NCBI GenBank assembly: GCA_934085565.1
Contig: CAKOHG010000005.1
Coordinates: 44,482-108,481 of the forward strand
Reading direction: 5' to 3'
Length of the DNA stretch: 64,000 nucleotides
DNA from: an uncultured Bacilli bacterium
Lineage (GTDB): Bacteria; Bacillota_I; Bacilli_A; RF39; UBA660
Position 1 is the first letter of the stretch. Each line of letters starts with the position of its first letter. A program made the translations under genes and the position numbers. Below the pieces are notes generated by a model that saw only the letters and a program-made list of their open reading frames with translations, did no database searches and was not told the DNA's origin. Positions 53,399 through 62,212 of this stretch are shown here, in pieces.

Positions 53399-54217
53399 AT
53401 GAAAAAGAAAGTTATTTTAATTACGGGTGCTTCAAGTGGTATAGGATATAATTCTGCAATTTATCTTGCTAATCAAGGACATAAAATTTATGCAGCAGCA
53501 AGAAGATTAAATAAGATGGAAGAATTAAAAAAATATGGGATTACACCGGTGTATTTAGATGTTACAGATGAGAATTCTATTAACGAGGCTTTAAAAATTG
53601 TTCTTGAAAAAGAAAATAGAATTGATGTTCTAGTAAATAATGCAGGATATGGTTCTTATGGTGCTATTGAAGATGTATCTATGGAAGAAGCAAGAAGACA
53701 ATTTGAAGTTAATGTCTTTGGACTTGTAAGTCTAACAAAAAAAGTATTGCCGATAATGAGAAAACAACATAGTGGAAGAATAATAAATACTTCATCAATG
53801 GGTGGAAGACTTGTTAGTTTTATGGGTGGTTGGTATCACGCTACAAAATATTCAGTAGAAGCATTATCTGACGCACTTCGTATGGAAACAAAACAATTCG
53901 GAATAGATGTTGTACTAATTGAACCGGGTGGAATAAAAACTGACTGGGGAATAATTGCTGCTGAACATTTGGAAGAATCATCAGAAGGTGGTGCTTATGA
54001 GTCTATTGCTAAGAAAACTGCAAAAGGTATGAAAAAACAATATTCTAGTAATATGTTATCTAATCCAAAAGTTATATCAAAAGCAATATCAAAAGCCGTA
54101 AATAAAAGAAAACCAAAACCAAGGTATTTAGTTGGACTTATGGCTAAACCTTTGGTATTTCTTCACACAATATTACCTACAAGAGCATTTGATTTTATAA
54201 TGAAACACGCAAGTTAA
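53399..54217 (+). CDS. Short-chain dehydrogenase/reductase in the TetR cassette
   Basis: 272 residues. SDR motifs: TGASSGIGYNSA (residues 8-19), LDVTDENS, NNAGYGSYG (about 80-88), the catalytic Ser in NTSSMGGR, YHATKYSVEAL (Tyr and Lys) and EPGGIKTDWG. The C-terminal region with ARYLVG-like PRYLVGLMAKPLV is typical of classical SDRs acting on lipophilic ketones/alcohols. AAGGAGGAG lies 6 nt upstream. It is co-transcribed with the alcohol dehydrogenase (14 nt gap). Confidence 0.9.
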   Translation: MKKKVILITGASSGIGYNSAIYLANQGHKIYAAARRLNKMEELKKYGITPVYLDVTDENSINEALKIVLEKENRIDVLVNNAGYGSYGAIEDVSMEEARRQFEVNVFGLVSLTKKVLPIMRKQHSGRIINTSSMGGRLVSFMGGWYHATKYSVEALSDALRMETKQFGIDVVLIEPGGIKTDWGIIAAEHLEESSEGGAYESIAKKTAKGMKKQYSSNMLSNPKVISKAISKAVNKRKPKPRYLVGLMAKPLVFLHTILPTRAFDFIMKHAS

Positions 54218-54231
54218 AGGAGAATCAAAAT

Positions 54232-55284
54232 ATGAAAGGTTTTGCTTATATTGAAAAAGGAAAAACAGGTTTTATAGATGTACCTAAACCAAAACTAAAA
54301 AATGATTATGATGTTTTAATAAAAATGAGTTTAGTTGCTCCTTGCACGACAGATATAGAAATGGTTAAAGTTGGAGCAAGTTTACCTAATAGAATACTTG
54401 GACACGAAGGTGTTGGAATTATTGAAGAAGTTGGCTCCAAAGTAAGATTTTTAAAAGTTGGTGATCGTGTAGCAGTTCCTGAAAGTGTTCCATCATTTGA
54501 TAGTGATGAGGGATTAAATGGTGTTGCTAACTGGTCAATGAATCCTCCAAGTATTAGAATGGCTGACCCAACTACACAAGGACAGTTTACTGAATATGTA
54601 ATTCACGAACGAGCAGATGGTAGTTTATACCCACTTCCTAATGTGGTTAGTGATGAACAAGCAATTATGCTTACAGATATGATTCCTACGGCTTATACAG
54701 GTATTAACTATTTAGATATTAAACTTGGTGAAACTATTGCTATTATTGGAATAGGACCAGTTGGACTTATGGCGGTTGAACTTGCTAGATTAAGTGGTGC
54801 TTCAAGAATATTTGCAGTTGGTTCTAGAAAATCCTGTGTAGAAGTAGCAAAGAAAATGGGAGCAACTGATATTATTGATTATCATAATGGCTCTATATCA
54901 GAACAAATTATTAAATTAAATGACGGAGAAGTTGATAAGGTCTTAATTGCGGGAGGACAATCTGATATTTTTACAGAAGCATTTAAAATGTGTCGTCGTG
55001 GTGGAAAAATAGCAAATGTTGCAACATATTATGAAAATAATCCAAAATCATTAAGTATATTAACTGACCCAATACTTTCTTATGACAAGGAATTTAGAAG
55101 CCTTAACTTTTATTCTGATAGATTGCAACAAAAAAGATGTATTGATTTAATAAGATATGGAAAATTACATCCAGAATATCTGATAACACATAGATATAAT
55201 GGCTTAGAAAGTATAGAGCAAGCATTTTATGATATGTCATTAAAAAATCCAGATATGATTAAACCTATTGTTAAAATTTATTAG
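54232..55284 (+). CDS. Zinc/NADP secondary-alcohol dehydrogenase-like (MDR family)
   Basis: 350 residues. Similar in layout to clostridial and Thermoanaerobacter secondary alcohol dehydrogenases: MKGFAYI start, Cys in VAPCTTDIE (about 37-45), GHEGVGIIEEVG with His-Glu (about 62-73), Asp in MLTDMIPTAYTG, and the Rossmann motif GIGPVGLMAVE (about 178-188). The Cys, His and Asp match the catalytic zinc ligands of those tetrameric NADP enzymes; the structural-zinc lobe is absent, as in that group. Likely reduces ketones or aldehydes with the upstream SDR. Confidence 0.88.
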   Translation: MKGFAYIEKGKTGFIDVPKPKLKNDYDVLIKMSLVAPCTTDIEMVKVGASLPNRILGHEGVGIIEEVGSKVRFLKVGDRVAVPESVPSFDSDEGLNGVANWSMNPPSIRMADPTTQGQFTEYVIHERADGSLYPLPNVVSDEQAIMLTDMIPTAYTGINYLDIKLGETIAIIGIGPVGLMAVELARLSGASRIFAVGSRKSCVEVAKKMGATDIIDYHNGSISEQIIKLNDGEVDKVLIAGGQSDIFTEAFKMCRRGGKIANVATYYENNPKSLSILTDPILSYDKEFRSLNFYSDRLQQKRCIDLIRYGKLHPEYLITHRYNGLESIEQAFYDMSLKNPDMIKPIVKIY

Positions 55285-55287
55285 CTA

Positions 55288-55313
55288 GATTAGTTTTAAA
55301 AACTAGTCTTTTC
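55288..55313 (+). terminator. Terminator of the SDR-ADH operon
   Basis: GATTAGTTTT (55288-55297) pairs with AACTAGTC (55301-55308) and is followed by TTTTC. The stem and trailer resemble those at 49815. Confidence 0.7.
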
Positions 55314-55465
55314 TTATGAAAGAAAAATATATATTTAGTATCTAGGGTAGATGAAAATTTCCATCCACTATGGACAAAAATGTCTAACATAATATAGTAA
55401 GCTAATATAACAAGAATATAAATAATAATTTAATTAATATAAATATTTATATTAAAAAACAAGTA

Positions 55466-55711
55466 CTAAGTGGTTACTTTATTTGTTTTAAAAGTATTTA
55501 CATAAACATCATCACATTCATCAAATATTAGGTATTTATTGTTCTTAATAACAATGGTATGTGGCATAACATAAGCAACACTTGTACCTGTTATATTTTT
55601 AATTGAGCCATTATTTATAATTGGAGTAGTATTCGTGAATCTTCCAATTATTTCAATTTTTCTTTTTGATTTATCACTTATTTTTAATTCTTTTGTTTCT
55701 ATATTTAACAT
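55466..55711 (-). CDS. Small protein of unknown function (81 aa)
   Basis: 81 residues from the ATG at 55711, preceded by AAAGGAG with 8 nt spacing. Beta-rich with charged strands (IETKELKISDKSKRKIEIIG, VAYVMPHTIVIKNNKYLIF); no family is recognised. An inverted repeat CTAACTA/TAGTTAG lies just upstream of its ribosome-binding site (about 55740-55758). It lies inside the repeat-bounded cassette, convergent with the ADH gene. Confidence 0.6.
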   Translation of the reverse strand: MLNIETKELKISDKSKRKIEIIGRFTNTTPIINNGSIKNITGTSVAYVMPHTIVIKNNKYLIFDECDDVYVNTFKTNKVTT

Positions 55712-55805
55712 AAAATCAACTCCTTTAAATAACAAAAAAACTAACTATTTCTAGTTAGCATCATTTATTATTCTCAGAAGTTAATTTCCGAGTTTCTTAT
55801 CAATT

Positions 55806-55865
55806 TGGAGCCTTAACTTTTCTTATATTCGAAAAATTATACTCCCAAGATTGATTAAATCAACT
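55806..55865. repeat. 60-bp direct repeat, right copy
   Basis: Exact copy of 52524-52583, in the same orientation, 3282 bp away. It lies 55 bp downstream of the HEPN-type gene's stop codon. Confidence 0.9.
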
Positions 55866-55920
55866 GAGTTAATTATAACAGATGTTATATTTATTTCAAG
55901 TGATAGTCAATAAAAAATAG

Positions 55921-57090
55921 TTAAAATGGTAAATCTTCTTGAGAAATTTTAGAAATATCAAAATCTTCGAACTGATCTTTGTCTGATAATTCAAGTCCGA
56001 ATCCATTAGCAAGACTTGTATACCAATAATTATCTTTAGGTAAGTCTTTTATTATTTTTTTTACCTTGTTATACCACATGGGTTTATTTTTATATCTTAA
56101 TCTATCATATATAACATCTATTAAGTCATAATACTTGTTTGAACTATTGTTAATTATTAATAAAAAATATTTATCAAATAAATAGTCTTGTAAAAACTCG
56201 TTTGAATCTATAGTCAATTTTTCTATTATAATATTAATTATCTCTTGTAAATTACTAAAATTTTCTAATATATGTATTGAATTTTCTAATATATATCCGT
56301 TTTGTTGTTCAGATGGTATATAATCGCTACCATCATACTCAAAATTTAAGCATAATTTAGAAATATCTTCAAGTGCCATATCCTCTATTTTAGTTTTTGC
56401 TAAATTAGATAAATTTTTCCAAATATTTGTTGATATAAATTTTAAAGATGATATAATTTCTTTTTCCTGTACATTGCCGAATAAATCTCTTTCAATTACA
56501 TCACAATAATCTTTGAACTCCTCAGGAGATAAGTTACTAACTAATTCATCAATTATTTTATCTTTTAATTTAGGTATATTGTTTCTATTTTTATAGAGCA
56601 TTACTGATAATTCATAATATTTATTATTTGGAATAGTAGAAATTAAATTTTGAGCATATCTTTCTGTATTTGGAAATAATTCATTTGTAATTTCTAGGTA
56701 CCAATCATCTATGCTATTTATACTTTTACTTCCAACTATTTCTTCTAAAATCACTTCATCTAAAAGGACTAATATAGCATCAGCTACTTTTTTAGAATAT
56801 TCTTGTTTTGAATGACTCATAGGATTCCTAAAATATTCAATTAATCCTTTTGATAAATCCATAATGCCCCTATGTTTATTTTTATCTGTTGTTGTTTCAA
56901 GTTTATTTATTTTAATTAAAGGTTGTTTTTCAGAAAAAGCCTTATTTATTAATTCCACTCCATCACTATCAGTTAAATCTGATTTCTTTCTTATTTCTGA
57001 AGTTAAACATAATAAAGCATCTCTTACAACTTCAGTATAATCTTTATTTTCATAATGTGTTTTTATTGATTCTTTTAATAATTCTTTCAT
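55921..57090 (-). CDS. TIGR02391-like HEPN-type protein
   Basis: 389 residues. The N-terminal ~125 residues match the TIGR02391 (Ymh-like) domain: a helical bundle ending in LIEYFRNPMSHSKQ (about 86-99). The R-N-P-M-S-H segment is an Rx4H motif of HEPN RNase-like domains. The C-terminal ~260 residues are helical and unassigned. Such proteins are common in defence islands, and this one is divergent from the XRE and restriction-modification genes. AAAGGAG precedes the ATG. RNase activity is inferred from the motif only. Confidence 0.6.
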   Translation of the reverse strand: MKELLKESIKTHYENKDYTEVVRDALLCLTSEIRKKSDLTDSDGVELINKAFSEKQPLIKINKLETTTDKNKHRGIMDLSKGLIEYFRNPMSHSKQEYSKKVADAILVLLDEVILEEIVGSKSINSIDDWYLEITNELFPNTERYAQNLISTIPNNKYYELSVMLYKNRNNIPKLKDKIIDELVSNLSPEEFKDYCDVIERDLFGNVQEKEIISSLKFISTNIWKNLSNLAKTKIEDMALEDISKLCLNFEYDGSDYIPSEQQNGYILENSIHILENFSNLQEIINIIIEKLTIDSNEFLQDYLFDKYFLLIINNSSNKYYDLIDVIYDRLRYKNKPMWYNKVKKIIKDLPKDNYWYTSLANGFGLELSDKDQFEDFDISKISQEDLPF

Positions 57091-57347
57091 GTAAAAACTC
57101 CTTTCAATATTTATTGTAATACATAATTGCTTATATTCTTTATCATAAACATCACTTATGTAATAATTGACTAATATGAGCAGTATCGTATTTTTTAATA
57201 AGATTCATACACTATTTTATTCTTTTTTTAGATGATTTTTTGTTAAACTATTGATATTCGTATAACTGTCTTAAAAATACTTTCTGGAAACATTATATCA
57301 TTTATTTACACAATTTTAAATATTTAATTTAAATTTTCAAATAAATA

Positions 57348-57376
57348 TTGAGTGAAATGTTTTTTAATGATAAAAT
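57348..57376 (+). promoter_or_regulatory. Promoter of the XRE-restriction operon
   Basis: TTGAGT (57348-57353), a 17-bp spacer and TAAAAT (57371-57376), about 35 bp before the XRE start. The remaining 57091-57347 gap between divergent genes is AT-rich and holds no gene that I can support. Confidence 0.6.
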
Positions 57377-57410
57377 ATATATTATACGATTATGAGTGAA
57401 GGAGATTTGT

Positions 57411-57605
57411 ATGGAAGTAAATTATAATAAATTATGGAAATTACTAATTGATAAAAATATTAATAAAACCGAATTAATAAGGAAAACTGGTATAACATCT
57501 AATGCAATGGCTAAAATGGGAAAAAATGAAACAGTACAGCTAGATGTTTTAATAAAAATATGTAAAGTATTGGATTGTAAAATTGATGATATTGTAGAAT
57601 ATTAG
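57411..57605 (+). CDS. Small XRE-family regulator
   Basis: 64 residues from the ATG at 57411 (GAAGGAG 7 nt upstream). A Cro/CI-type helix-turn-helix: NKTELIRKTGITSNAMAKMG (about 20-39) followed by the LIKICKVLDCKIDDIVEY cap typical of short regulators in many accessory loci. It probably autoregulates the operon and acts as a controller (C-like) protein delaying restriction until the DNA is methylated; that role is inferred from position. Confidence 0.8.
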   Translation: MEVNYNKLWKLLIDKNINKTELIRKTGITSNAMAKMGKNETVQLDVLIKICKVLDCKIDDIVEY

Positions 57606-57624
57606 AAAAATGGGAGTGATTATT

Positions 57625-59667
57625 ATGGTAAAAAAATCAATAGAACCTCAAATTGCTGATATGGCAAATAATTGGTTAAAAGAATATAAATTAGATTATA
57701 AATTAGAACAAGAATCATTAAATAATGAAATAGATACTGCATTGAATGAGTACTATTCAAAAAGTGGTGGAAAAGGTGGAAATCGTCCAGATGCAAAATT
57801 ATTGTTACAAGATAAAAATTTAAATTATTATCCTATTCTTATTGAATATAAAGGATATAAAGATAAATTAGTTAAACTCGATTCAAATGGACAAGTTGAA
57901 AATAGGAATTCTAAAAATGAACCTATATTAAATAATATAAATTCTTATGCGGTAAATGGAGCTATACATTATGCAAATGCTCTTTTACATTATACAAGTT
58001 ATACTGATATTATTTCTATTGGAATGACTGGCTATATAGATGAGAGGAATCAAATTAAATACGAAATTGGTGTATACTATGTTTCAAAAGAAAATTTTGG
58101 TATTGGACAAAAAGTTGATGATTATACTGACTTTTCGTTTTTAAAAAAAGAAAATTTTGATGAATTTATTAATAAAGTTAAAAAATTACAATTATCTCAA
58201 GAAGAAGTTGAAAAATTAAGAGAAAAAAGAGAAAAAGAGATTGAGGCAAGTCTAGTCAAACTTAATAATGATATTTATCAAAACGAAAAGGGATTATCTG
58301 AAAGTGATAGAGTCTACTTAGTTGCGGCTTCTATAATAGCAAATCTTGGTATTCCCGGTAAAGTGGCTTCACTTGATAAAGCTGATTTAAAGTCTTCTAT
58401 TGAAGAAAATAATAAAGATGGAGATATTGTTGTTAGAAAGATTAAAGCATTTTTGAAAGAAAAGAATTTACCAGATGCAAAAAAAGATTTAATTGTTAGA
58501 ACTTTGACTAATACATTAACGTCTGATAATATAAATAAAGTAAATAATGGAGAAAGTCAACTTAAAAGAATATTTACAAAAATTGTTGATGATTTAGGTA
58601 TTTACTATAAAATTGGTTTGTCTACTGATTTTACAGGAAAATTATTTAATGAAATGTATAGTTGGCTTGGATTTACTCAAGATAAATTAAATGATGTTGT
58701 ACTTACTCCATCTTATGTAGGAAATTTATTAGTTAAATTAGCAAGAGTAAATATGGATTCATATGTTTGGGATTTTGCTACAGGCTCTGCTGGTTTACTT
58801 GTTGCTGCTATGAATGAAATGTTAAATGATGCTAAAAATAAAATTAAATCTCCAGAACAGTTAACTATTAAATCTGCTGAAATAAAAGCAAATCAATTAT
58901 TAGGACTAGAAATTTTACCAAGTATTTATATGTTAGCAATTTTAAATATGATTCTAATGGGAGATGGAAGTTCTAATATATTAAATAAAGATTCTCTTAA
59001 TGATTTTGAAGGTTATTATGGCTTTGGTAAAACAGATACTAAGTTCCCGGCAACAGTATTTGTTTTAAATCCTCCTTATTCTGCACCTGGTAATGGCATG
59101 ATATTTGTTGAAAAAGCATTATCTATGATGGATAAAGGATATGCGTCAATTATTATTCAAAATTCAGCTGGATCTGGTAAAGCTGTTGAATATAATAAAA
59201 ATATTTTAAAACATAGCACATTACTTGCAAGTATAAAAATGCCAATAGATTTATTTATCGGAAAATCAAGTGTTCAAACTAATGTATATGTATTTAGAGT
59301 TGGTGAACCACACAATAATGATGACATTGTTAAATTTATTGATTTTTCTGAAGATGGATATACTAGAACAAATAGAAAGAAAGCAAGTAATAATTTAAAA
59401 GACACGAATAATGCTAAAGAAAGATATCAAGAAATAGTAGATTTAGTTAGATTTGGTAAATCAAAATTAAATATATTCTCCGAAAAAGAATATTATGAAG
59501 GTCATATTGATGTAAATAATGGTGCTGATTGGAATCAAAGTGCTCCTATTGATACAAAACCTACGATTGAAGATTTTAAAAGAACAGTTAGTAATTATTT
59601 AGCTTGGGAAGTATCAAATTTACTAAAAAATGAAAACAGAAATGATGGTGAACGCTTGGGAAAATAG
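57625..59667 (+). CDS. BcgI-like type IIB restriction-modification subunit A
   Basis: 680 residues from the ATG at 57625 (GGGAGTG upstream). An N-terminal PD-(D/E)XK nuclease domain contains RP55-D56AKLLL and ILIE74-Y-K76. A central helical region (about 200-340) leads into an N6-adenine methyltransferase with motif I WD383FATGSAGLL and motif IV N482-P-P-Y485. Nuclease and methylase in one chain, with a separate specificity subunit next door, is the BcgI arrangement (A subunit 637 aa). A type I HsdM would lack the nuclease. Cuts on both sides of its site if BcgI-like. Confidence 0.75.
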   Translation: MVKKSIEPQIADMANNWLKEYKLDYKLEQESLNNEIDTALNEYYSKSGGKGGNRPDAKLLLQDKNLNYYPILIEYKGYKDKLVKLDSNGQVENRNSKNEPILNNINSYAVNGAIHYANALLHYTSYTDIISIGMTGYIDERNQIKYEIGVYYVSKENFGIGQKVDDYTDFSFLKKENFDEFINKVKKLQLSQEEVEKLREKREKEIEASLVKLNNDIYQNEKGLSESDRVYLVAASIIANLGIPGKVASLDKADLKSSIEENNKDGDIVVRKIKAFLKEKNLPDAKKDLIVRTLTNTLTSDNINKVNNGESQLKRIFTKIVDDLGIYYKIGLSTDFTGKLFNEMYSWLGFTQDKLNDVVLTPSYVGNLLVKLARVNMDSYVWDFATGSAGLLVAAMNEMLNDAKNKIKSPEQLTIKSAEIKANQLLGLEILPSIYMLAILNMILMGDGSSNILNKDSLNDFEGYYGFGKTDTKFPATVFVLNPPYSAPGNGMIFVEKALSMMDKGYASIIIQNSAGSGKAVEYNKNILKHSTLLASIKMPIDLFIGKSSVQTNVYVFRVGEPHNNDDIVKFIDFSEDGYTRTNRKKASNNLKDTNNAKERYQEIVDLVRFGKSKLNIFSEKEYYEGHIDVNNGADWNQSAPIDTKPTIEDFKRTVSNYLAWEVSNLLKNENRNDGERLGK

Positions 59668-59687
59668 ATGCCCTACTTGGTGAAAAA

Positions 59688-60794
59688 ATGAGCATTGCCA
59701 AGTGGGGCGAGTATAGATTAGAAGATTTATTTGAAATTGTTGGAACTAAATCTTTAGATAGTAATGCGGTTACGTTCGTAAAAGAAGGAATAAATTTTGT
59801 TGGAAGAACATTTGAAAATAATGGTATTCAAGGAAAAATAGAAAAAAGAAACTTTGAACCCAATGAACCTTATACGATAACGGCTACTGTAATTGGAAAT
59901 TATAAGTATGTAAAATACCAGAAAGAACCATATTATTGCTCACAAAATATTAATAAATTAACTCCAAAAGAAATAATAACAAAATGGAATGAAAAAATAG
60001 CCTATTATTTTATAACTAATATTCAAAAATTTGTTTCTTTATATGACAATCAGCAAGGTGGTTATAAGTTGGATGATATAAAACATCATAAAATTTACCT
60101 TCCATTAAAAAATGGTAATATAGATTTTGATTTTATGGAATTACTTATAAGCGAACTCGAAGAGGAGCGTATAAGCGAACTCGAAGCTTATCTACAAATA
60201 ACTGGACTTGATAATTATGAACTAACTAATGAAGAACAAAAAGCTATTGATGAATATGAAAATTTAGAATTTGATAAATTTGATATAACCAAAATTTTTA
60301 ATATTAAAAATACTAAAAATATTTTATCAAGGGATATAAAAGAAAATAGTGGTAATATTCCTTATTTGTGTGCAAGTTCAGAAAATAATAGTGTTTCATC
60401 ATACATAAATTATAAAAAAGAATTGCAAGATGAAGGTAATTGTATTTTTATAGGAGGAAAAACATTTGTTGTTTCTTATCAAGAAAATGATTTTTATTCT
60501 AATGATAGTCATAATTTAGCATTATATTTAAAAGATTACAAAAGAGATAAATATACACAATTATTTTTAGCTACTTGTGTGGAAAAAAGTTTAAGTTATA
60601 AATATTCTTGGGGAAATAGTGTAAGTGGTGCAAAAATAAAGAAGGATCTAATTGCATTACCAGTAAAAAATAAAAAAATAAATTATACTGATATGTCATT
60701 GTTGATTTCTGCAATCCAGAAAATAGTTATTAAAGATGTAGTATTATATAAAAATAAAAAAATTGAATTAGCAAAGAGATTTTTAGAAAAATAA
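59688..60794 (+). CDS. BcgI-like specificity subunit (S/B subunit)
   Basis: 368 residues with two target-recognition halves. Each starts with a short conserved strand (WGEYRLEDLFEI at ~6-17; EFDKFDITKIFNI at ~192-204) and contains the same layout (FVGRTFENNGIQG; FIGGKTFVVSYQEN; closing IYLPLKNGNIDF and IALPVKNKKINY). The two halves recognise the two parts of a split DNA site. A tandem ISELEEER/ISELEAYL repeat (residues ~153-168) lies between them. Length is close to BcgI B (341 aa). GGTGAAAAA precedes the ATG, 20 nt after subunit A. Confidence 0.78.
   Translation: MSIAKWGEYRLEDLFEIVGTKSLDSNAVTFVKEGINFVGRTFENNGIQGKIEKRNFEPNEPYTITATVIGNYKYVKYQKEPYYCSQNINKLTPKEIITKWNEKIAYYFITNIQKFVSLYDNQQGGYKLDDIKHHKIYLPLKNGNIDFDFMELLISELEEERISELEAYLQITGLDNYELTNEEQKAIDEYENLEFDKFDITKIFNIKNTKNILSRDIKENSGNIPYLCASSENNSVSSYINYKKELQDEGNCIFIGGKTFVVSYQENDFYSNDSHNLALYLKDYKRDKYTQLFLATCVEKSLSYKYSWGNSVSGAKIKKDLIALPVKNKKINYTDMSLLISAIQKIVIKDVVLYKNKKIELAKRFLEK
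60146..60186 (+). repeat. 24-bp-period tandem repeat between recognition domains
   Basis: TATAAGCGAACTCGAAG occurs at 60146-60162 and 60170-60186, a period of 24 bp (8 codons) inside the spacer of the specificity subunit. Confidence 0.85.
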
Positions 60795-60817
60795 ATTAAA
60801 ATTTTTGAAATAAAATG

Positions 60818-60858
60818 AAAAGACAATTTAAGTCACAGTGACCTAGAATTGTCTTTTT
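60818..60858. terminator. Bidirectional terminator between the RM operon and the relaxase
   Basis: AAAAGACAATT (60818-60828) pairs with AATTGTCTTTT (60847-60857), with A/T runs on both sides, between convergent genes; the relaxase stop codon lies in the loop. Confidence 0.8.
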
Positions 60859-62137
60859 CTTTTTGCATATTTTTATCAAAATTATTAATATTAATTTGTA
60901 TAGATTTTGCTCTTTCTTTTATATCTTTACAATATTTGTCATACTTACGTAATTCTTTAATTTTAGGTTGAAGATCATTTATTTCAGCAAGTATTTTAGA
61001 TTTATCTTCTTCATTTTTAACTTTATGATATTGTTTCCAAAGTTTTTCTCTTTTATCCATAAGATTTTTATACTCATCATAATTGATTTTAGAAAAATTA
61101 TTTAAGTCTTCTTCTGTTTCAATATTATTCTTTTTCATAAATACTATTTGATTTGAATATTTATCTAATTTTGTAATTTCTTTTCTAATTGAGTATGGTA
61201 GATATTGCTTAGGGTGCTTCTTTGGAAATACTCCTAATAAATAACAGTAGTATAAGTATAAGCCATAAATACCTTTATGTGATTCATTAGTCTTTAAATA
61301 TTCTTCAAAAATGGATTTTTGAGATATAGGCTTAAATACAATTTGTCTTGATAAATATAATCTTTTGCTAATGCTATTTTTAGAATATTCTTTACCAAAT
61401 GCTTTTTCTATTCTAACCTTGTCTTCATTATCTTTATAAATAGTTATAACACCATTATGAGAATAAGTTTTATAACCTAGAGTTCTCATTCTATCAAAGA
61501 CTTGTTTAAGTGTTACTGAATAGCTAATAACATTATCTAAATCTTCTTTTAATATTCCATAATAGTCATCACTTAATACTTTATTCTTGTAGGTGTTTTT
61601 GTAGCCTATATCTTCATCTAAAGTTGATAATCCATATTCAGCACATAATGAGTCTGATATATGTCTTAACTTAGCTAGATTAGTTCTATTGTTGTTATAC
61701 TTTTTACCAGTTTTAAATGAAACAGAATTTATTATAAAATGATTATGAATATGATTAGTGTTTTGATGTGTTGCTACAACTACTTCAAAGTCCTTAAACA
61801 TTTCTTCTGCAAACTTTACTCCAATCTCGTGAGCAATATCAGAAGTAACTTCTCCTTCTTTAAAAGATTGATAACCATGGAACGCTAATATCCCATTTGT
61901 TTTTCCATATTCTTCTTTTGTAAAAAGCATATCTTCATAAGGATTTCTTTCAGAGCAGTTTATTGAACTAACATAACATACTTTTTCGTTTTTATAATTG
62001 TTTTCTGTATTCTCAATTTCAAGATAACTATATGAGTTTTTTCCATAATCTTTATTAATGGTTTTTTCAGGATTAATGATATAATTTATTGACTGTTTTA
62101 AATTATTCTTAATACTCCAAATAGAAGTAGTCGCCAT
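60833..62137 (-). CDS. Relaxase (MobA/MobL, TnpZ-like mobilization protein)
   Basis: 434 residues. An N-terminal relaxase domain has TSIWSIKNNLKQSINYI, the internal AFHGYQSFKEGEV and the histidine triad H124-x4-H129-x-H131-N-H133-F (motif III). The Tyr nucleophile region is not certain. The C-terminal ~130 residues are Lys/Glu-rich and coiled. It would nick DNA at an origin of transfer to mobilise the element with a helper conjugation system; no coupling protein or type IV secretion genes are present, so the element is mobilizable, not self-transmissible. Confidence 0.85.
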   Translation of the reverse strand: MATTSIWSIKNNLKQSINYIINPEKTINKDYGKNSYSYLEIENTENNYKNEKVCYVSSINCSERNPYEDMLFTKEEYGKTNGILAFHGYQSFKEGEVTSDIAHEIGVKFAEEMFKDFEVVVATHQNTNHIHNHFIINSVSFKTGKKYNNNRTNLAKLRHISDSLCAEYGLSTLDEDIGYKNTYKNKVLSDDYYGILKEDLDNVISYSVTLKQVFDRMRTLGYKTYSHNGVITIYKDNEDKVRIEKAFGKEYSKNSISKRLYLSRQIVFKPISQKSIFEEYLKTNESHKGIYGLYLYYCYLLGVFPKKHPKQYLPYSIRKEITKLDKYSNQIVFMKKNNIETEEDLNNFSKINYDEYKNLMDKREKLWKQYHKVKNEEDKSKILAEINDLQPKIKELRKYDKYCKDIKERAKSIQININNFDKNMQKEKDNSRSL

Positions 62138-62151
62138 AATTAAGGTTTAGC

Positions 62152-62210
62152 CTTTCTATATAGTGGATTTTGGGGGTGGGAGTAAAAATCCGTTGCTTGC
62201 TTATAGAAAG
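62152..62210. other. Nested inverted repeats, candidate origin of transfer
   Basis: CTTTCTATA (62152-62160) and TATAGAAAG (62202-62210) form a 9-bp outer inverted repeat. Inside, GGATTTT (62165-62171) and AAAATCC (62185-62191) enclose a G-rich loop (GGGGGTGGG). It lies immediately upstream of the relaxase gene, where oriT sites of Tn4451-like elements lie. Confidence 0.45.
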
Positions 62211-62212
62211 AA

